A stretch of DNA of 34,936 bases from Algoriphagus algorifonticola (lineage in GTDB: Bacteria > Bacteroidota > Bacteroidia > Cytophagales > Cyclobacteriaceae), in NCBI RefSeq assembly GCF_007655305.1, contig NZ_VLOG01000021.1, positions 16,739 to 51,674 of the forward strand, in the 5' to 3' direction. The notes under the pieces were generated by a model. That model did no database searches. It was not told where the DNA came from and saw only the letters and a program-made list of their open reading frames with translations. A program made the position numbers and the translations under genes. Positions 9,110 through 17,736 of this stretch are shown here, piece by piece; position 1 is the first letter of the stretch, and every line of letters begins with the position of its first letter.

Positions 9110-10033
9110 TTATAGTATTGATTTTGCCCGCTGCTGATCTTTGAGCAGCTGCTCTTTTAATGCCTCTAAGTTCTCAAATTTTTGCTCCTCTCTCAAATAA
9201 GCCTTTAGATAGATGGTCAGCTGTTTATCATACAGGTCTCCCTGAAAATCAAAAAGGTGAGCCTCAACCGTTTTTTTGTTTCCATCCACTGTTGGTCTAT
9301 TACCGATGTTCAGCATAGATTTATAAATACTACCGTTGACAGAAGTCTCTACTGCATAAACGCCATCTTTTGGAATGAGTTTATAATCATTAGGGATATG
9401 AATATTGGCGGTGGGGAATCCGATGGATCTACCAATTTGCTGTCCTTTGATCACCAAACCATTTAATTCATAGGGTCGGCCCAAATAGGAATTGGAGGTT
9501 TCTATGTCTCCTGACTCTAGTGCCTTTCTTATTTTGGTGCTGGAAACTCCAATTTCATCCACATCTTGCCTGGAGATCTCTTCCAGCTCGAAGCCAAATT
9601 CAGCACTGTTTTGTTTCAAATACTCAAAAGAGCCCTCTCTATTTTTACCAAATCTGTGATCATAGCCAATTACCAGTTTTCTGGTTTGAATTTTTTCTAC
9701 CAGTACTTGATCAATAAATTCCCTGGAACTCAGCTGGGAAAACTCTTTGGTAAAAGGTATAGTCACCAAATGGTCTATACCAAATTGTCTTAGAAGTTTA
9801 GCCTTTTCTTCAAAAGTACTCAGTAGTCTCAGCTTGTGCTCCTGAGGATAAAGTACTAATCTAGGATGCGGCCAAAAAGTAATCAGCACTGTTTCCCCAT
9901 TGATAGAACGGGCAATTTCCCGTATTCTTTGTAATATTTTCTGATGCCCTAAATGCACCCCGTCAAAAGTACCACTGGTCACAACCGGATTAGTAACCGG
10001 CAAAAATTCATTTAGACCTTCATAAATTTTCAT
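9110..10033 (-). CDS. ribF: Bifunctional riboflavin kinase / FAD synthetase
   Basis: 307 residues, standard RibF length. The N-terminal nucleotidyltransferase (FAD synthetase) domain carries the signature [10 protein letters not shown] at residues 22-31. The C-terminal flavokinase domain begins near residue 180 with [10 protein letters not shown] and GVYAVE. It converts riboflavin to FMN and then FAD in the cytoplasm. The start overlaps the truB stop by 14 bases, implying translational coupling; a truB-ribF pair is common in bacteria. Confidence 0.95.
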   Translation of the reverse strand: MKIYEGLNEFLPVTNPVVTSGTFDGVHLGHQKILQRIREIARSINGETVLITFWPHPRLVLYPQEHKLRLLSTFEEKAKLLRQFGIDHLVTIPFTKEFSQLSSREFIDQVLVEKIQTRKLVIGYDHRFGKNREGSFEYLKQNSAEFGFELEEISRQDVDEIGVSSTKIRKALESGDIETSNSYLGRPYELNGLVIKGQQIGRSIGFPTANIHIPNDYKLIPKDGVYAVETSVNGSIYKSMLNIGNRPTVDGNKKTVEAHLFDFQGDLYDKQLTIYLKAYLREEQKFENLEALKEQLLKDQQRAKSIL

Positions 10034-10706
10034 TCGCTTTTCGGGCTTTGATTTCTTCTATTAAAGGTAAAAGCTCTTTAGCTTCTGAAAGTTTGAAATC
10101 ACCAATGCGGGTTCTGCAAAGTGAACTCATATAAGCACCTACTTTCAGAATCTCGCCAAGATCTCTGGCTAAACTTCGGATATAGGTTCCTTTTGAGCAA
10201 GAAATTCTAAACTTAACTTCCCGATCCTGATAGCTTAAAATTTCAAATTCCCGAACTTCCACGGGTCTAGGTTCCATTTTAACCTCCAAACCTTTTCGGG
10301 CCGATTCATACACCCGTTTTCCATCAACTTTGATAGCTGAATGCATAGGAGGGACTTGGAGTATATTACCTGTCAACTCAGCTGCGGCTCTTTTTACGTC
10401 TTCCAATTTTATTTCAGAAGCATCAGCCACAAATTCTATAGGCTTTTCCAGATCAAAGGATTCTGTGGTTTCCCCTAATACAAAGGTGCCTTCGTATTCT
10501 TTTTCCTGCCCCATAAAGCTTTCTATTTGCTTGGTCATTTTACCAGCACAAACAATCAATAAGCCTGTGGCTAGGGGGTCTAATGTTCCGGCATGTCCCA
10601 CTTTCTTGATTTTCAGTGCATTTCGCACTTTTTTCACCACATCAAAGGAGGTCCATTCGAGCGGCTTATTGATTAAGAAAACTTCGCCGTAGGGTACTTC
10701 TTGCAT
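10020..10706 (-). CDS. truB: tRNA pseudouridine(55) synthase TruB
   Basis: 228 residues, the short TruB form lacking a long C-terminal PUA extension, common in Bacteroidota. The catalytic Asp is D43 in GHAGTLDPLATGLL; further family motifs are NKPLEWTSF near the start, VPPMHSAIKVDGKRVYE, and CSKGTYIRSLARDLG. It makes pseudouridine 55 in the T-loop of tRNAs. It overlaps ribF by 14 bases and follows the DUF3098 gene by 20 bases, inside an ftsX-DUF3098-truB-ribF run. Confidence 0.95.
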   Translation of the reverse strand: MQEVPYGEVFLINKPLEWTSFDVVKKVRNALKIKKVGHAGTLDPLATGLLIVCAGKMTKQIESFMGQEKEYEGTFVLGETTESFDLEKPIEFVADASEIKLEDVKRAAAELTGNILQVPPMHSAIKVDGKRVYESARKGLEVKMEPRPVEVREFEILSYQDREVKFRISCSKGTYIRSLARDLGEILKVGAYMSSLCRTRIGDFKLSEAKELLPLIEEIKARKANENL

Positions 10707-10726
10707 AAGTTATACTGAATATAAAT

Positions 10727-10939
10727 TCAGCTGTTTTTCTCGGTTTTGGCCAAAATGGCATAAAATTGAAAAATAAAACCAGCTAAGGTAATGATTGGCC
10801 CAATGGTTAACCCCAAAACTCCATTTCCATGAGGTTCGGGATCCAAACCGATTAAAATAAAACCCAAAGCGATCATCCCGATCCCAATGAACATCAGTTT
10901 GTAATTCTTTTTCGAAAAAGGAAAAGATGCTTTGCTCAT
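10727..10939 (-). CDS. DUF3098 small membrane protein
   Basis: 70 residues with two predicted membrane helices (about 14-32 and 42-63) joined by a short polar loop (LDPEPHGNG). It matches DUF3098 proteins of Bacteroidota, which regularly sit just after ftsX; here the gap is one base. The function is unknown. The conserved position suggests a link to FtsX or the cell envelope, which is inference only. Confidence 0.8.
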   Translation of the reverse strand: MSKASFPFSKKNYKLMFIGIGMIALGFILIGLDPEPHGNGVLGLTIGPIITLAGFIFQFYAILAKTEKNS

Positions 10940-10940
10940 A

Positions 10941-11831
10941 TCAATATAATTCGTCTAAAGTCATATTTAAATACTTATTAACTGCCCGCAAGGTACTTAA
11001 TACAGAAAGAATTCCGCCTACTACTATCAATATTCCAAATAGGATCAACATCAATTCTTGATTTTGTAGCAAAGCAAAACCCTCAATGGCTGATTTAGCA
11101 TAGGTGATTAAGCCAAATAGGATCAAGGATGCAAAAGCACCTGCAAGCATTCCAAATATCCATGATCTTAGCAGGAAAGGTTTTCTAATAAACCCTCTAG
11201 TAGCTCCAACCAACTGCATAGATCGAATCAAAAATCGCTGTGAGAAAAGTGCCAACCTGATCGTATTATTAATCAACATAATTACGGTGATCACCAAAAT
11301 CAGGATAAAGGCTCCCATCACGATACTAACTTTCAAGAGGTTTTTATTGATAGAATCCACCAAGTCAGTCATATAGGAAACTTCGAAGACACCTGAAACG
11401 CCCTCTAACTCTTTGCTGATTTCATTGATTTGTTCGGTGGTCTGAAACTCTTCAGCTATGGAAAGCACAAAACTATCTCTCAATGGATTATCCTCGAGAA
11501 ATTTGGTAAAATCTTCACCGGTACTTTCAATAAAAGCTGCTGCCGCCTCTTCATCAGAAATAAACCTCAAACCAAGAGTATCTGCCTTTCTCAAAATAAA
11601 AGGCCTGCTGGACAGATTTTTTCGAATAGCTGAAATTTCATCATCATTCAGATTTTTATCCAAAAAGACCTGAATCTCCACATTTTCGCGGATCATGCTG
11701 GAAAGAGATTTGGCCTGGATCAGGATCACGCCAAATAAACCAACTATAAATAAGGAAAGGGTAGTGCTAAAAAGTACACTTCCAAATTTAAAATGCCCTA
11801 AGGTTTTTTTCTTTCTTGGATAATTTCCCAT
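10941..11831 (-). CDS. ftsX: Cell division protein FtsX (ABC transporter permease)
   Basis: About 296 residues from the ATG at 11831. This start (MGNYPRKKKTLG) is preferred because it puts a short basic N-terminus before the first helix, as in relatives; in-frame alternatives are an ATG at 11864 and a TTG at 11882. Architecture: one N-terminal membrane helix (GSVLFSTTLSLFIVGLFGVI), a periplasmic domain of about 130 residues, then three helices in the C-terminal half with the conserved MQLVGATRGFIRKPFLLR loop. FtsX works with the ATPase FtsE to control peptidoglycan hydrolases at division. ftsE is not in this window, as is usual for Bacteroidota. Confidence 0.92.
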   Translation of the reverse strand: MGNYPRKKKTLGHFKFGSVLFSTTLSLFIVGLFGVILIQAKSLSSMIRENVEIQVFLDKNLNDDEISAIRKNLSSRPFILRKADTLGLRFISDEEAAAAFIESTGEDFTKFLEDNPLRDSFVLSIAEEFQTTEQINEISKELEGVSGVFEVSYMTDLVDSINKNLLKVSIVMGAFILILVITVIMLINNTIRLALFSQRFLIRSMQLVGATRGFIRKPFLLRSWIFGMLAGAFASLILFGLITYAKSAIEGFALLQNQELMLILFGILIVVGGILSVLSTLRAVNKYLNMTLDELY

Positions 11832-11888
11832 GGAGTTTTTATAATTCACATCAAAGCTAACCATCCCCAAGGATTTTGCCAATTTGTT

Positions 11889-12563
11889 TTAGGAAAGCAA
11901 TGGAATCACTTTTTCTGATGTAATACCATAAACTTTAGCCTCTTTTCCCGGCTTGATCAAAGCCAATCCTGTGAAACTTCCAAAAGCAGGCAAAATCAAC
12001 TGATTGTTTTCCAAATAAAAGCAGGACAATCTGAGGGATTGCCTACCCATTCCTCGGAGCCTAATCCCGGGATGAATATGCCCACAAAGATTCAAATATC
12101 CTTCGGAAAAATCCTCTAAAGGTTCATGACTTAAAATTAAATTTTCTAAAAACACAGGTTGCTTGTGAATGGCTATGGGACAATTTTTATAAAAAGAGGG
12201 AGGAAGAATATCATGATTCCCCTGTACCAAATGAAAGTTGATCGCCGGATAGGTTTCCAAAAAGTCCATTAATATGTCCCATTGGCCATTCCAGTCGCTG
12301 TGAAATAAATCACCCAAAAAATAGACTGAAATAGGGGAAAACTCATCAAATAGAAGACTGAGAGTTTCTAAATCAACCTTGTGTATAGGCTCAGGGATAG
12401 GAATACCTGACTTTCTGAAATGAGCGGCTTTTCCAAAATGGACATCAGAAATAAAAAAAGTTCTTGTATTTTGATGGTATACAACCTTTTCTTTCATCAA
12501 AAATAATGTCGTACCATTATGATCTAATCTTACCTGTCTCAAATCCTTTTCTCCTATTTTCAA
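11889..12563 (-). CDS. pdeM: Ligase-associated DNA damage response endonuclease PdeM (metallophosphoesterase)
   Basis: 224 residues with the full calcineurin-like metal site: D40-V-H42, GD84-85, GNHD 115-118, H146 and GHIH 161-164. The segment SDVHFGKAAHFRKSGIPIPE is characteristic of PdeM, a family often found with the DNA-repair helicase/ligase/exonuclease set. None of those partners is in the window, so this is a stand-alone copy next to ftsX. A candidate -7 element (TAGATTTG on the minus strand, 12573-12580) sits just upstream, giving a very short leader. The family call is firm; the nuclease role is inferred from the family. Confidence 0.85.
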   Translation of the reverse strand: MKIGEKDLRQVRLDHNGTTLFLMKEKVVYHQNTRTFFISDVHFGKAAHFRKSGIPIPEPIHKVDLETLSLLFDEFSPISVYFLGDLFHSDWNGQWDILMDFLETYPAINFHLVQGNHDILPPSFYKNCPIAIHKQPVFLENLILSHEPLEDFSEGYLNLCGHIHPGIRLRGMGRQSLRLSCFYLENNQLILPAFGSFTGLALIKPGKEAKVYGITSEKVIPLLS

Positions 12564-12572
12564 TTAACAGTT

Positions 12573-12580
12573 CAAATCTA
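12573..12580 (-). promoter_or_regulatory. Candidate -7 promoter element for pdeM
   Basis: The minus strand reads TAGATTTG, an exact match to the Bacteroidota -7 consensus TAnnTTTG, 10 bases from the pdeM start codon. No TTG was found at the usual -33 spacing, so the call is tentative. Confidence 0.3.
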
Positions 12581-12611
12581 AATCGATTAAAATTTTAAAA
12601 ACAGAGTTTTT

Positions 12612-13055
12612 ATGAAATCACGACAATTAGCTTCCTTATTATTCACTTTTTTTCTAATTGCTGCCTTTTCTTCATTCGGACAAAGTAGAGATGAAATCCT
12701 GGGCACTTGGTATAATACTGAGAAAACAGCCCAAGTAGATATCATGGAAAAAGATGGTGCATTTTTAGGAAAAATATCCTGGCTAAAAGAGCCTATTAAA
12801 AATGGTGAGCCTGCAAAGGATGTGGAAAATGATGATAAAAAACTCCAGCAAAGGCCTTTGATGGGCTTAACTATCTTGGAAGGTTTATTCTACAAAGACG
12901 GAATTTGGAAGGGAGGAAAGATTTATGATCCAAAATCAGGGAATACCTATTCTTGCGAAATCAGACTGAAATCAAAGGATGTTTTAGAGGTAAAAGGATA
13001 CATGGGCTTTTCCTGGATTGGAAGAACCGTGGAGTGGACCAGAGTAAATAAATAA
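12612..13055 (+). CDS. DUF2147 family exported protein
   Basis: 147 residues. A signal peptide (SLLFTFFLIAAFSSFGQ) is predicted to be cut near residue 24. The mature part has the DUF2147 pattern: ILGTWYNTEKTAQVDI, GAFLGKISWLKEP, PLMGLTILEGL, WKGGKIYDPKSGNTYSCEI, VKGYMGFSWIGRTVEWTRV. It is a small beta-rich periplasmic or outer-membrane-associated domain of unknown role, common in Proteobacteria and Bacteroidota. Transcribed divergently from pdeM with about 48 bases between the starts; the repeat mosaic follows it. Confidence 0.85.
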   Translation: MKSRQLASLLFTFFLIAAFSSFGQSRDEILGTWYNTEKTAQVDIMEKDGAFLGKISWLKEPIKNGEPAKDVENDDKKLQQRPLMGLTILEGLFYKDGIWKGGKIYDPKSGNTYSCEIRLKSKDVLEVKGYMGFSWIGRTVEWTRVNK

Positions 13056-13061
13056 TTCAAA

Positions 13062-13155
13062 TAGAAATACGGTAGGAATAAAAGAAATACGCCTTCAGTG
13101 AAATCATTAAAAGACACCTAAAAGATATTTTTTAAGATATGCCTTCGGCAAGATA
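13062..13155 (+). repeat. Repeat A, copy 1
   Basis: About 94-nt unit: an A-rich lead (gaaatac...gaaataaaagaaatac), a GCCTTCGGC mini-palindrome (here decayed to gccttcagt, 13091), an AT-rich middle with ttaaaagacacctaaaag, and a second GCCTTCGGC exactly 50 bases on (13141). The longest copies share almost the whole unit. Non-coding. Confidence 0.8.
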
Positions 13156-13165
13156 CGGATCAATT

Positions 13166-13218
13166 CCCCCTTTGGAAGTGTAAACTTAGTTTAGGAAAAC
13201 TTCCTTTAGCAAAGGGGG
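13166..13218. repeat. Nested hairpin element between copies of repeat A
   Basis: Outer stem ccccctttg/caaaggggg (13166-13174 with 13210-13218), inner stem ggaagt/acttcc (13174-13179 with 13199-13204) and an innermost taaac/gttta (13081-type spacing, 13181-13185 with 13189-13193) stack into one long imperfect hairpin. It is flanked by repeat A copies 1 and 2. It resembles small palindromic dispersed elements; no gene or transposase is present. Confidence 0.65.
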
Positions 13219-13230
13219 CAGGGGGATTTT

Positions 13231-13269
13231 TGAGAAATACAATAGAAATAAAAGAAATACGCCTTCGGC
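13231..13269 (+). repeat. Repeat A, copy 2 (truncated)
   Basis: It has the A-rich lead and the first GCCTTCGGC (13261-13269) but then breaks off into unrelated sequence. The second half of the unit is missing. Confidence 0.75.
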
Positions 13270-13279
13270 TTGAAAAAGA

Positions 13280-13377
13280 GTAATTGTGTAATTGGTTAAT
13301 TGAGTAATTGAAGCTCAAAGCTTTTGGATATTATTGATGGGATTATTAGTTCAATTGTTCATGGTTCAATGTTCACT
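13280..13377. repeat. Short periodic repeats (TAATTGNG and TTCAATGTTCA types)
   Basis: At 13280-13311 there are four tandem variants of gtaattg(n) with an 8-9 nt period. At 13350-13377 there are three variants of ttcaatgttca. Both are non-coding and seem distinct from repeat A. Confidence 0.6.
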
Positions 13378-13400
13378 TTCCTCAGTTTTGGCCACTATAA

Positions 13401-13541
13401 CAGAAGCCTGAAGGGCTTAAACCCCTCAATAGCCTCAGGTGCAACCCGAGGTAAAGAAGATAAATTATCCTCCAGCGCTGGCGCAAAATCTCCAATAAAA
13501 AACGATACCAACGTGCCAGCAAGATATCCGAAAAACATTGT
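13401..13541 (+). repeat. Composite repeat C-B, copy 1
   Basis: Part C (13401-13471) contains aagggcttaaacccct; part B (13472-13537) begins with the CCAGCGCTGG palindrome followed by cgcaaaatctcc and later acgtgccagcaagatatccga. The same C-then-B order recurs at 13838-13979 and 14086-14220. An open frame through this copy (13324-13578) is judged spurious. Confidence 0.7.
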
Positions 13542-13551
13542 GGGAATACCC

Positions 13552-13617
13552 AATCCCGAAGGGATTTTAGCTCGGTAGCAAAATGAGCACAAACCCATCT
13601 CCATGCCGTAGGTATGG
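13552..13617. repeat. Two small palindromes (REP-like)
   Basis: 13552-13566 reads aatccc-gaa-gggatt. 13601-13617 reads ccatgcc-gta-ggtatgg, one G-T pair. Palindromes of these two types recur widely between genes in Bacteroidota chromosomes, to my knowledge; here they close the first C-B composite. Confidence 0.55.
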
Positions 13618-13624
13618 AACTTTA

Positions 13625-13718
13625 GAGAAATACAGTAGAAATAAAAGAAATACGCCTTCGGCGAAATAATTAAAAGACACCTAAAAGATAATTTTTAAGA
13701 TTTGCCTTCGGCAAGATA
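13625..13718 (+). repeat. Repeat A, copy 3 (best preserved)
   Basis: Full unit with GCCTTCGGC at 13654-13662 and 13704-13712 (50-base spacing), A-rich lead, and AT-rich middle. It abuts copy 4 head to tail. Confidence 0.8.
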
Positions 13719-13721
13719 TAA

Positions 13722-13827
13722 ATGGAAATACAGTGGAAATAAATAGAAATATGCCTGTGGCGAAATATTGGAAAAGTAACAAAAAGATAATTTCAAGATA
13801 GAATCAAGAAATGCCTTCGGCAGATAT
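13722..13827 (+). repeat. Repeat A, copy 4 (diverged)
   Basis: The lead is tggaaatacagtggaaata, the first palindrome is gcctgtggc (13753-13761) and the second is GCCTTCGGC (13813-13821), 60 bases apart because of a small insertion. It lies in tandem with copy 3. Confidence 0.75.
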
Positions 13828-13837
13828 ACCTTGATTC

Positions 13838-13979
13838 GGATCCGCAGTAAAAGCTCCAAAGGAGCGGACAATTAAATAGCCGTGGGTTTTAACCCACGGA
13901 TCATGGTACACCGATCCACCCCCAGCGCTGGCGCACAATCTCCGTTTGGAAACGAAATCATTGTGCCAGTAAGACATTC
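13838..13979 (+). repeat. Composite repeat C-B, copy 2
   Basis: Part C contains ctccaaaggag and the perfect palindrome ccgtgggtt-tt-aacccacgg (13880-13899). Part B starts at 13922 with CCAGCGCTGG, then cgcacaatctccgtttgg and ttgtgccagtaagacattcga, closely matching copy 1. It runs directly into repeat A copy 5. Confidence 0.75.
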
Positions 13980-14073
13980 GAGAAACACAATGGAAATAGA
14001 TTAAAATACGCCTTCGGCGAAATAATTAAAAGATACCTAAAAGATAATTTTTAAGATATGCCTTCGGCAACAT
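13980..14073 (+). repeat. Repeat A, copy 5
   Basis: Full unit with GCCTTCGGC at 14010-14018 and 14060-14068, 50 bases apart, and the same AT-rich middle as copies 1 and 3. Confidence 0.8.
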
Positions 14074-14085
14074 AAACCTCTATTC

Positions 14086-14220
14086 GGACCCCTAGAAATA
14101 CCTCCCTAGGAGGATCAAATACAATAGCCCCGCCACGGCCGGAAGGGTTTTAACCCCTGAACCTAAATGAAGGCCCTTTCCCAGCGCTGGCCTATAATCT
14201 CCGTCTGGCAACGAAATCAA
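14086..14220 (+). repeat. Composite repeat C-B, copy 3 (B truncated)
   Basis: Part C has cctccctaggagg and aagggttttaacccct; part B starts at 14181 with CCAGCGCTGG, then cctataatctccgtctggcaacgaaatca, and stops about 25 bases short of the other copies. Confidence 0.7.
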
Positions 14221-14223
14221 AGA

Positions 14224-14381
14224 GTAGAGTCGAGGATCCCTCGACTCCACTTTCAAATGGCGTAATTAATGACCTGCTAAGCGGAGTCGAAGCCCCACCA
14301 AGCTATATTCCTGAAAATTATCCTTTGGACTAGCTATCGATGACAGATTCTGATTCCTTTCAGGCTGAGCGAAATCGAAGC
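14224..14381. repeat. TCGACT/CGAAG-type palindromic remnants upstream of the metX 3' end
   Basis: gagtcgaggatccctcgactc (about 14226-14247) is a near-perfect dyad. 14281-14292 (gcggagtcgaag) and 14366-14380 (ctgagcgaaatcgaag) are two versions of the CTGAGCGNAGTCGAAG sequence that is dispersed in many Bacteroidota genomes. Non-coding. Confidence 0.5.
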
Positions 14382-15434
14382 CTAATTTTTCTCCAAATAG
14401 AAAGACTGAAGCAAATAACTCAATTGATCAAACTCAATCAAAAAAGCATCATGGCCGGCTGTTGATTGAATTTCCTTATAGGTCCCGCGTTTAACATGTT
14501 TGGAGATAAACTGGGATTCTTCCGGTAAAAACAGTAAATCACTATTTACTCCAACAGTCAAAACCCTTGCTTCGATTTGTTGCAAAGCGGATTCCAAACC
14601 TCCTCTGCCTCTCCCCAAGTCTTGGCTATCCATACTCTTGGAAAGAACCCAATAGGACAAAGCGTTAAATCTTTTGGCTAGTTTTTGACCTTGATAGCGG
14701 AGGTAAGAAGAGGCTTTAAAGTGATCCAGTCTGTGATCATTATCCAATTGCTTTTTCTGCAAATCAGAGGGATGCCTATAACTCAGCATTGCAATCGCAC
14801 GAGCCGTTTCCAGCCCTTTGAGACCTGCAAATTCACTTTTTTCTCCCCAGGTGCAATCTGATTCTATAGCCATTCTTTGAGTTTCATTAAATCCGATCAC
14901 CCAAGGAGAAGATTTGGCTGTAGAAGCCAAGACTACTAAGTTTTCAAGCTTATTCCCTAAAGAATAAGCCCATTCCAAAGCTACCTGTCCTCCCAAGGAA
15001 CCACCGATTAAGGTGTGAATTTTTTCAAGCTTGAGATGACTTCTAAGCCTTTCAAGAGAATTAGCCAAATCTCTTGGAGTAATGTGAGGAAACTCATAAT
15101 AATAAGGCTCCCTAGTCCCAGGGTTAATACTCAAGGGATTGGTTGAACCGTAATTTGAACCCAATAAGTTGGCGCAGATTATGAAATGGTCTGAAGGATC
15201 AAAGAATTTATCTTCCCCGATAAGCCCACTCCACCAATCAGTCACATTGGAGTCTCCTGTTAATGCATGAACCACCCAGACTACATTAGATTTGTCTGAA
15301 TTCAAATTGCCGTAGGTTGTGTAAGCAAGCTCAAACTCCGAAAGATATTCCCCTGACTCTAAAGCCAGGGGTTTGGTAGACTGAAATAATTCCAAAGACA
15401 TGGTAATCGATGCGTATTGACTAGTAAGGTTCAT
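14382..15434 (-). CDS. metX: Homoserine O-acetyltransferase MetX
   Basis: 350 residues, alpha/beta-hydrolase fold. The nucleophile is Ser146 in IGGSLGGQ; the acid and base of the triad are in VNSDLLFLPEE and TAGHDAFLIE near the C-terminus. It transfers acetyl from acetyl-CoA to homoserine, giving the substrate of MetY just upstream. MetX proteins can be acetyl- or succinyl-specific; pairing with an O-acetylhomoserine sulfhydrylase favours acetyl. The start at 15434 lies 7 bases after the metY stop; an ATG at 15401 (MSLELFQ) is a fair alternative. Under the SAM-I riboswitch upstream of metY. Confidence 0.92.
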   Translation of the reverse strand: MNLTSQYASITMSLELFQSTKPLALESGEYLSEFELAYTTYGNLNSDKSNVVWVVHALTGDSNVTDWWSGLIGEDKFFDPSDHFIICANLLGSNYGSTNPLSINPGTREPYYYEFPHITPRDLANSLERLRSHLKLEKIHTLIGGSLGGQVALEWAYSLGNKLENLVVLASTAKSSPWVIGFNETQRMAIESDCTWGEKSEFAGLKGLETARAIAMLSYRHPSDLQKKQLDNDHRLDHFKASSYLRYQGQKLAKRFNALSYWVLSKSMDSQDLGRGRGGLESALQQIEARVLTVGVNSDLLFLPEESQFISKHVKRGTYKEIQSTAGHDAFLIEFDQLSYLLQSFYLEKN

Positions 15435-15441
15435 TTTTTAA

Positions 15442-16884
<1,443 letters not shown>

Positions 16885-17000
16885 GAATTTATAGTTCCAA
16901 TTGAGACCTTCTCAATCGGCAGGAATTGGCACCTTTCCGACGTTACGGAAGGTTGCCAGAGGGTCATAGAGCCTGTCTCTTACCTCTTCTTTATAAATCC
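16885..17000 (-). promoter_or_regulatory. SAM-I (S-box) riboswitch aptamer
   Basis: Read on the minus strand, P1 pairs ggatttata (17000-16992) with tataaattc (16893-16885), one G-U. Then come the conserved aagaagaggtaagagacagg entry, ctctaTGACcctctGGCAACC, a P3 hairpin (accttccgtaacgtcggaaaggt) and GGTGCCAATTCCTGC. P4 is a perfect 10-bp helix (ccgattgaga/tctcaattgg, one G-U). The order and sequence of these blocks are diagnostic of SAM-I. It precedes metY-metX, as expected. Confidence 0.96.
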
Positions 17001-17028
17001 TAGCACCTTAAAAAGTGAAAGGATGATG

Positions 17029-17058
17029 CAAATAAAAATGAAGAATCTCAGAATTCAA
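17029..17058 (-). promoter_or_regulatory. Candidate promoter of the metYX transcript
   Basis: On the minus strand, TTG (17058-17056), a 19-base spacer and TTTATTTG (17036-17029) fit the Bacteroidota consensus TTG-N19-TAnnTTTG with one mismatch. The predicted transcript start is about 25 bases before P1 of the riboswitch. Confidence 0.5.
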
Positions 17059-17082
17059 AGAGATTCCTCAATTCGAATCAAA

Positions 17083-17736
17083 TTAATGTAAGTGTTTCAA
17101 TTGATCTTGATTGTAACGGAAAATAGGATTAATGTTTTCAAAATCAGGTTTAATATTGATTAACTCCTTCACCAATCCATCCTTTAACCCATAGGCCCAA
17201 CCATGAATCTCAGGTGCCTTCCTTTCCATCCATGCTCTTTGTACGATGGAGGTTTTAATCAAATCTTGGCATTGTTCGATTACATTGTATTCAACCAACT
17301 TATTTACTTTTTCACTATGGTCCTCAATGGAATCAAGTTCTTCTTGATTATTGAAATAGACTTCCTTTATATTTCTCAACCACTTATTGATCAATCCAAG
17401 GTGAAAATTTGAAATTGCCGCTTCCACACCTCCGCATCCATAATGTCCGCATACAATGATGTGTTCCACCTGAAGGACCTCAACGGCATATTGAAGAACT
17501 GAAAGCAAATTTAGATCAGTGTGCACTACCATATTGGCAATATTTCTATGCACGAAAATTTCTCCAGGGTCTGTTCCCGTGATTTCATTGGCAGGAACTC
17601 GGCTGTCAGAGCATCCAATCCATAGGAACTTGGGCCTTTGCTGAGTAGCATTTCTTGAAAAGTATTCATGATCCAACTCTGTCTTTTCTTCGGACCAAGC
17701 TTTATTTTGTAATAAGAGTTTCTCGTACTGGTTCAT
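17083..17736 (-). CDS. Beta-class carbonic anhydrase
   Basis: 217 residues. Zinc ligands and dyad are all present: C42-S-D44-S-R46 and H98-Y-G-C101 (CGHYGCGG). It interconverts CO2 and bicarbonate in the cytoplasm. The start overlaps the stop of the SulP transporter gene by 4 bases, so the two are translationally coupled. Such SulP/carbonic anhydrase pairs occur in many bacteria and are thought to supply bicarbonate for carboxylases. It resembles the Can/CynT group. Confidence 0.93.
   Translation of the reverse strand: MNQYEKLLLQNKAWSEEKTELDHEYFSRNATQQRPKFLWIGCSDSRVPANEITGTDPGEIFVHRNIANMVVHTDLNLLSVLQYAVEVLQVEHIIVCGHYGCGGVEAAISNFHLGLINKWLRNIKEVYFNNQEELDSIEDHSEKVNKLVEYNVIEQCQDLIKTSIVQRAWMERKAPEIHGWAYGLKDGLVKELINIKPDFENINPIFRYNQDQLKHLH

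Noticed and set aside
10330..10692. 120-residue frame antisense to truB
   Set aside because: TruB has full family motifs on the other strand; the antisense frame is a shadow of its codon pattern.
13324..13578. 84-residue reading frame in the repeat region, and its antisense partner at 13395-13604
   Set aside because: It lies within composite repeat C-B copy 1 and REP-like palindromes; it is a chance frame that would be repeated wherever the element occurs.
13062..14073. CRISPR array from the repeated GCCTTCGGC units
   Set aside because: Units are long, diverged and irregularly spaced, spacers are not unique sequences of constant length, and no cas genes are present.
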